DNA of 36,835 nucleotides from Serratia microhaemolytica (lineage in GTDB: Bacteria; Pseudomonadota; Gammaproteobacteria; Enterobacterales; Enterobacteriaceae). The translations under genes and the position numbers were made by a program. The notes below the pieces were generated by a model, which did not search any database, was not told the DNA's origin, and saw nothing but the letters and a program-made list of their open reading frames with translations. The stretch spans positions 1 to 36,835 of the forward strand of contig NZ_SBEF01000036.1 of the NCBI RefSeq assembly GCF_004011885.1. The letters are read 5' to 3'. This document shows, piece by piece, positions 32,029 to 36,835 of the stretch. Every line of letters starts with the position of its first letter. Position 1 is the first letter of the stretch.

Positions 32029-32352
32029 GTTTGACAGGAAGATTATAACTGCCTTAAAACAGGTCGCAAGGGGATAGTTGAGGTGTGGAGTTTGATGGAG
32101 CTCTGTGAGCAAAAATATTTTTTGTATATCCTGATTCGTATTTTATCTGCCCACTGTTACTCTGAACTCAGTCAGTTTTAATCGGTTATTTAGGGACAAG
32201 AATCAAAGTCTATTATGTACTAGAGATAGCAGAGCAAACAGAGATATGATTCTCTTACAAATATGCTAAGCAGTAGCTGTTCGGTTAAAAGGGAACGTAC
32301 AAGGCTCAGCATTTGATTCTGTCAGTGGCGAAGTGTGCACAAAGGGGGCAGC
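32029..32352 (+). promoter_or_regulatory. AT-rich leader upstream of the OLD-UvrD operon
   Basis: 324 bases without a gene, clearly AT-richer than the DNA before it. TTGACA at 32031-32036 and TATTAT at 32211-32216 are isolated promoter-like hexamers without a well-spaced partner. GGGGGC lies about seven bases before the ATG at 32353. The operon promoter is presumably here. Confidence 0.4.
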
Positions 32353-34638
32353 ATGCGCATCAAATTTGTCGAGATTAATAATTTCCGAAAACTGAAATCT
32401 ACGCATCTCGATTTCGACAAAAAAACGACGATTCTTGTTGGCGCTAATAATAGTGGCAAAACTTCGGCAATGCTGGCTCTGCGCATTTTTCTACTCTCAC
32501 CGAAGCGTCTTGCGCTACGTGATGTAACGATTTCAAACTGGACAAAAATCGACCTCTTAGGTGATGAGTGGGAAGCAGATAGCGAATCCACTGTCGATCT
32601 TAATGCGCTCCTTCCTTCGCTTGATATATGGCTCGACGTTCCACTCAGCGAGATCCACCATGTCGTTCATATCCTTCCAACATTGGATTGGTCCGGCGGC
32701 CTGCTTGGTGTGCGGCTATCATACCGAGTCAAAGATCTCGACAAACTCAAAGCCGAATATCTCACACATCGTATCCCAGCACGAGATGCATCGATCAATG
32801 GGCCGAACGATGAAATAATCAAGATCGCATTATGGCCAAGCAGCCTAACCGATTTCTTAGAACGTAGGTTACAAACATACATTGAACTTTTAGCCTATCC
32901 TCTAGACCCTGCTGCTGTTACATTGCCAGGTAAGAACGGATTTACAACACCGCAAGTACTGCCCACAAGTGCGCTAGCGTTTGACCATCCTCCATTTAAA
33001 AACCTAATCAAAATCGATGAAATCGCTGCACAGCGCGACTTCGCTGATGCTGGAAGCAATGACGGTGGTGAGGATAAGACCGAGGCTACTACTCGCCGGT
33101 TCAAACGACGCCTATCTGATCAGCTTCGCTCTTATTACGACCGCCATCTTGATCCATCGAAAACACCTTCAGAAAAGGATTATGAGGCACTTGGAGCAAT
33201 TCAAGCAGCCGAACAAAGCTTTGACACTCGCCTTGAAGCTGGGTTTGCTGCGGCCTTTGAAGAACTCGAGGACCTAGGCTATCCCGGCATGAACAATCCT
33301 AAACTCAAGATATCAACACTTCTTCGAGCAACGGACGGGCTAAAACATGGATCTTCAGTGCAATATCAGGTTGCCGACCCCTCAGGCAATGGTACCAAGA
33401 CGCTCAAGCTCCCAGAAGACTATTCCGGTCTCGGCTATCAGAACCTCATAGCCATGGTGTTTATGCTTATGGGTTTTCGTGACGAGTGGATGCGTGTCAA
33501 AAAGGCAAGCCTGCTCGAAGGTACCGATGTACCGCATGAAATCCAGCCTCTGCACCTTGTACTTGTTGAAGAACCTGAGGCGCACCTTCATGCACAGGTT
33601 CAGCAGGTCTTTATCAACAAAGCATACGATCTTCTCAGGAAACACAACGATCTTGGTGCCGAGAATACCTATTGCACCCAATTGATTGTCAGCACCCATT
33701 CAAGCCATATCGCGCATGAAGCAGATTTCGCTAATTTGCGTTATTTCCGGCGCAGGCCTGCCGCGCATAAAGGAGAGACACCAACGACGACAGTCGCTAA
33801 TCTTTCCCATATTTTCGGTGACGGCGACGATACAAAACGCTTCGCTAAGCGCTATCTGAAGGCTACACACTGTGACCTCTTCTTTGCGGATGGGGTCATA
33901 TTTGTTGAAGGTCAAGCTGAACGTATTCTCGTACCTCATTTTATTCGTCATCATTTCCCCGAGTTAGCGCGGCGCTATGTCACTATCCTTGAACTTGGTG
34001 GCAGCCACGTGCATAGCTTTCGCGATCTGATTGAAGCACTTGGCATTGCAACGTTGATCATCGGTGATCTTGATGCAACGGTGTTAGCCAAAATAACCGA
34101 CAAGAATGGCAAGGAAACGACTCGCTGGAAATCAACACGTCCCAAGCAAGGTGAAGGACAACAAACGGCAAACTCAGTGCTCAAAGAATGGCACCCCAAG
34201 AAAAAGCTGATCGACGAATTAATAGCACTGCCACCTGAAGAACATGCATTAACGACCGGCGACGACTATGAACTCTATGTTGCTTACCAAAAGCCAGGCA
34301 ATGGCGATAATCTAATCACTCCTCGAACATTCGAGGATGCGTTGATTTTAGAGAATCTCGCCGTTTTAAAAGGGGTCAAAGGCTCTGCCACATCAGCCAA
34401 AATCTGCACCATCTTGGCTCAGAAACTTTCGGACGACGACCTTGCAGATGAATTGTTCGGCTTACTAAAAACTGCCGAGAAGGCTGCGTTTGCACTCGAT
34501 TGCTTAATGCTTGAAGACCCCGAGGCTTTGAAGCCTCCCAGCTACATAGCTGCCGGTCTTGAATGGTTCGAAGGCGCAGTTAGCAGAGATATCGCGGACA
34601 GCGAATTTAAGGCAGGACTACCTCATGTTAGAAATTGA
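32353..34638 (+). CDS. OLD-family ATPase-TOPRIM nuclease, Gabija GajA-like (class 2 OLD)
   Basis: 761 residues. The N-terminal SMC/RecF-like ATPase has Walker A GANNSGKT (30-37), a signature-like YSGLGYQNL (about 357-365), Walker B LHLVLVEEPEAHLH (about 399-412) and a histidine switch in VSTHSSHI. The TOPRIM nuclease follows: VIFVEGQAERI with the first acidic residue (about 514-524), LELGGSHVHSF, the acidic pair in IIGDLDA (about 569-575) and RTFEDALILEN further on. All expected catalytic positions are present. In Gabija the GajA nuclease cuts DNA when nucleotides are depleted by phage; transfer of that role to this protein is inference. GajA of Bacillus is 578 residues, so this is a longer form. 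ATG 32353 is chosen over a frame start at 32335 because of the ribosome-binding site. It overlaps the helicase gene by 14 bases. Confidence 0.85.
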   Translation: MRIKFVEINNFRKLKSTHLDFDKKTTILVGANNSGKTSAMLALRIFLLSPKRLALRDVTISNWTKIDLLGDEWEADSESTVDLNALLPSLDIWLDVPLSEIHHVVHILPTLDWSGGLLGVRLSYRVKDLDKLKAEYLTHRIPARDASINGPNDEIIKIALWPSSLTDFLERRLQTYIELLAYPLDPAAVTLPGKNGFTTPQVLPTSALAFDHPPFKNLIKIDEIAAQRDFADAGSNDGGEDKTEATTRRFKRRLSDQLRSYYDRHLDPSKTPSEKDYEALGAIQAAEQSFDTRLEAGFAAAFEELEDLGYPGMNNPKLKISTLLRATDGLKHGSSVQYQVADPSGNGTKTLKLPEDYSGLGYQNLIAMVFMLMGFRDEWMRVKKASLLEGTDVPHEIQPLHLVLVEEPEAHLHAQVQQVFINKAYDLLRKHNDLGAENTYCTQLIVSTHSSHIAHEADFANLRYFRRRPAAHKGETPTTTVANLSHIFGDGDDTKRFAKRYLKATHCDLFFADGVIFVEGQAERILVPHFIRHHFPELARRYVTILELGGSHVHSFRDLIEALGIATLIIGDLDATVLAKITDKNGKETTRWKSTRPKQGEGQQTANSVLKEWHPKKKLIDELIALPPEEHALTTGDDYELYVAYQKPGNGDNLITPRTFEDALILENLAVLKGVKGSATSAKICTILAQKLSDDDLADELFGLLKTAEKAAFALDCLMLEDPEALKPPSYIAAGLEWFEGAVSRDIADSEFKAGLPHVRN

Positions 34639-36538
34639 GACCGTATCACCAAATTTTGATGACGGCGCCGACGCACAAATCCAGGCCTGCCTGAACCCCA
34701 CCGCCCCCAAAAGCTTTTTCCTGTATGCCGGTGCTGGCTCTGGGAAAACACGCTCCTTGGAAAATGCACTCAAGACGTTTTTCAAAAACTATGGTGCAGC
34801 CTTCCAACGCTCAGGCAAGAAGATCGCTGTGATTACCTATACAAACGCAGCAGCAGACGAGCTCACAGCGCGCATCGGAGATCACCCACTCTTCCCCATT
34901 TCGACGATTCACAGTTTCTGCTGGCAACATATCAAGACCTATCATCATGATATTCAGGCATGGCTACTTGAAGCCCTTCCGACCGACCTTGCCGAACTAT
35001 ATGAGAAACAGGCGAAGGGACGTGCTAGCAGCAAAGCAGCGATAGATCGCGAGCGCGCCATCAACTCAACAAGGCGACGCCTCGAATGGCTCAGCGTCCC
35101 ACGGCGTTTCACCTACAATCCCAATGGGGACAATTATGGTCAGGACTCTCTGTCGCATTACGAGGTGCTAAAAATCACGGCTTCATTCATTGAGTCAAAA
35201 CCATCAATGCAAGCGGTTCTCGTCAACAAATATCCTTTTCTGCTCATCGATGAGAGTCAAGATACAAACAAGATATTGCTCGAAGCATTCTTTACACTCG
35301 CAGCTGCGAACAAGGGAAAATTCGGCATGGGGCTGTTCGGCGACACTATGCAGCGGATTTACCTTGATGGTCATCCGAATTTAGAGCACCTCGTACCTAC
35401 AGATTGGGCTCGTCCGGTTAAGCGGTTGAACCATCGCTCACCCCAGCGTGTCATCACGCTTGGTAATGTGCTGAGAGCGTCAGTTGATCGCCAAAGCCAA
35501 GTTGCCCGCAACGACAGTGAGGTAGGTTTTGTTCGTCTTTTCGTCGCATCCAACGACATACCTGACAAGCCGGGATTTGAGCGAAGAGCCCGAGAACGGA
35601 TGGCCGATCTATGTGATGACTCCAACTGGCGTGTTGAGGCAACAACCAAAGTGCTCACTCTTGAGCACCATATGGCGGCATCACGGTGCGGTTTCCTCGA
35701 TATGTTCCAAGCCCTAGATCGGGATTCGCGCCTTTCAACAGGACTACGAACCGGAGAGCTTGCTGGTCTAAGGTTGTTTACTGATCGGGTTGCCCCACTC
35801 ATCGCAGTTGCACGCGCAGGTGATAGATTCGCGGTTATGGCTCATCTGCGCGCAGCCTCTCCGCTTCTTAAGCGGTCGGCTATCGCCCAAGCGTCAATCT
35901 CGAACGACCCACTACTGCCAATACGTTCCGGAGTGGATGCACTGCTTGCTCTCAACCCAGAACACCCCACCACTACCTTCCTTGCAGTACTGGAGTGTGT
36001 AGCAAAGTACCGCCTATTTGAAATTCCAACTGCACTACAGCCATTCGTCGTCGATAACTTCACTATGACAGAAGCTCGGCAGATCACCGATGACGATATT
36101 TCGGATAACGAAGAGAAATCTACTGAATCATCACCAGCAAGCCTTGAAGCTTGGCGAGCGTTTTTGGAAACGCCGTATAACCAGACGATCCCATTCTCAG
36201 AATATGTAAATGACCGTGGAGCATTCGGAACTCATCAGGGTGTAAAAGGCCTCGAGTTTGAACGCGTATTGGTAGTATTAGATGACAGTGATGCTCGTGG
36301 ATTTCTATTTTCATACGACAAACTATTCGAAGCCAAGCCTCTATCGGATTCGGATCACAGGCATCTTGCCGATGCTACAGATAGCAGCATTGAACGCACG
36401 CGCCGTCTCTTGTATGTCACATGCACTCGCGCAAAAAAAAGCCTAGCTCTTGTCGCTTACACCGAAAATCCCGATGAATTGATCGCGGCTGCGATTCGTA
36501 ATCAATGGTTTGCTGCTGGGGAAATTGAGCGACTATGA
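34625..36538 (+). CDS. UvrD/Rep-family superfamily 1 helicase, Gabija GajB-like
   Basis: 637 residues with all main SF1A motifs: I AGAGSGKT (35-42), Ia ITYTNAAADEL (70-80), Ic STIHSFC (93-99), II LLIDESQD (about 206-213), III GDTMQRIY (about 239-246), IV near NHRSPQRV, V THQGVKGLEFERVLV (about 535-549) and VI RTRRLLYVTCTRAKKSL (about 591-607). It therefore looks active. GajB is 494 residues, so about 140 are extra, partly between motifs IV and V. ATG 34625 has AGGA about nine bases upstream and overlaps the nuclease stop, so translation is coupled. The OLD nuclease plus UvrD pair is the defining layout of Gabija; in that system GajB senses DNA ends and works with GajA. Confidence 0.88.
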   Translation: MLEIETVSPNFDDGADAQIQACLNPTAPKSFFLYAGAGSGKTRSLENALKTFFKNYGAAFQRSGKKIAVITYTNAAADELTARIGDHPLFPISTIHSFCWQHIKTYHHDIQAWLLEALPTDLAELYEKQAKGRASSKAAIDRERAINSTRRRLEWLSVPRRFTYNPNGDNYGQDSLSHYEVLKITASFIESKPSMQAVLVNKYPFLLIDESQDTNKILLEAFFTLAAANKGKFGMGLFGDTMQRIYLDGHPNLEHLVPTDWARPVKRLNHRSPQRVITLGNVLRASVDRQSQVARNDSEVGFVRLFVASNDIPDKPGFERRARERMADLCDDSNWRVEATTKVLTLEHHMAASRCGFLDMFQALDRDSRLSTGLRTGELAGLRLFTDRVAPLIAVARAGDRFAVMAHLRAASPLLKRSAIAQASISNDPLLPIRSGVDALLALNPEHPTTTFLAVLECVAKYRLFEIPTALQPFVVDNFTMTEARQITDDDISDNEEKSTESSPASLEAWRAFLETPYNQTIPFSEYVNDRGAFGTHQGVKGLEFERVLVVLDDSDARGFLFSYDKLFEAKPLSDSDHRHLADATDSSIERTRRLLYVTCTRAKKSLALVAYTENPDELIAAAIRNQWFAAGEIERL

Positions 36539-36669
36539 TACCGCACTTAAATTGCCAATATCTCTAAGCCACAGAAACTTGAATGGATATTAGATAATAA
36601 GAATTTACTTTCGATTTTTAGCTAACAATAAGACCTAGTAACAGAAGTTAATAGCTTTCCTGGCTCTCT
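36539..36669. other. Short AT-rich spacer before IS66-like end
   Basis: 131 bases with no gene, terminator or repeat that I can see. A terminator for the defence operon is expected here but no good stem was found. Confidence 0.4.
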
Positions 36670-36835
36670 GTAAACATCCGGCCATCTCACCTTGTTAGCC
36701 TCGTCAACCACGATCATTATTCTCGCCATCACATCCTCTGCTTGAGAATAAACCATGCCATATACCAAACAGCAAAAACAGCAGCATCTTGATAACTGGC
36801 GAAACAGCGGACTCTCCCAATCCGCTTACTGTCGC
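36670..36835 (+). mobile_element. IS66-like element, left end only (cut by window edge)
   Basis: Starts with GTAAACATCCGGCCATCTCA, related to the terminus at 127 (19 of the first 25 bases agree). From 36715 onward it is almost identical to the inverted copy at 1-82. The element reads out of the window, so its other end and any target duplication cannot be checked. Confidence 0.6.
36755..36835 (+). CDS. IS66-like TnpA accessory protein, N-terminal 27 residues
   Basis: ATG 36755 opens a frame reading MPYTKQQKQQHLDNWRNSGL and then SQSAYCR to the window edge. W..SGLSQSAYCR is the usual start of small accessory proteins of IS66-type elements. Partial by truncation at the edge. Confidence 0.6.
   Translation, partial: MPYTKQQKQQHLDNWRNSGLSQSAYCR

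Noticed and set aside
34559-34624. Upstream extension of the helicase frame
   Set aside because: It lies inside the nuclease gene, and ATG 34625 has a ribosome-binding site and gives a normal N terminus.

Overview
The window reads as chromosome of a gammaproteobacterium of the Enterobacterales. Gene order and protein lengths match the E. coli/Serratia core, and the neighbourhood (SulP-type transporter between trxB and cydD, EfpL-type yeiP beside uxuA, an STM4011-like radical SAM remnant) looks more like Serratia than Escherichia. Several spacers are unusually long, there is at least one frameshifted gene, and three kinds of insertion sequence are truncated or cut. This fits a host-associated, partly decaying Serratia-like genome such as S. 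symbiotica, but the species is inference. Outward-facing copies of one IS66-like element lie at both ends, so the window may be a contig that stops in repeats.

Core region, about 0.4-29.7 kb. On the minus strand lrp is followed by a strong terminator, then ftsK-lolA-rarA-serS (chromosome segregation, lipoprotein sorting, replication-fork maintenance, seryl-tRNA synthesis). trxB is divergent from lrp. A minus-strand pair, an NTF2-like protein followed by a SulP/STAS anion transporter, lies between trxB and cydD, which are neighbours in E. coli. cydD-cydC-aat-infA runs rightwards (cytochrome bd assembly, N-end rule tagging, translation initiation) and converges on clpS-clpA. Aat and ClpS-ClpAP act in the same N-end rule pathway. 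cspD is divergent from clpS. Then come ybjD (OLD-family nuclease), yeiP, the divergent hexuronate genes uxuA and uxuB/yeiQ with a FadR-type operator between them, clsA, yciU and ychE.

Accessory region, about 30.1-36.8 kb. It is a mosaic of a frameshifted radical SAM gene, a broken IS1-family element, a truncated IS3-family element, a stretch with phage-satellite character (an Ash/Icd-like frame and at least nine small perfect hairpins), and an intact two-gene operon. The operon encodes a 761-residue OLD-family ATPase-TOPRIM nuclease and a 637-residue UvrD/Rep-family helicase overlapping by 14 bases. This is the architecture of the Gabija anti-phage system (class 2 OLD), although both proteins are longer than the founding pair. 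The most interesting parts are this operon and the hairpin-rich DNA just upstream of it.
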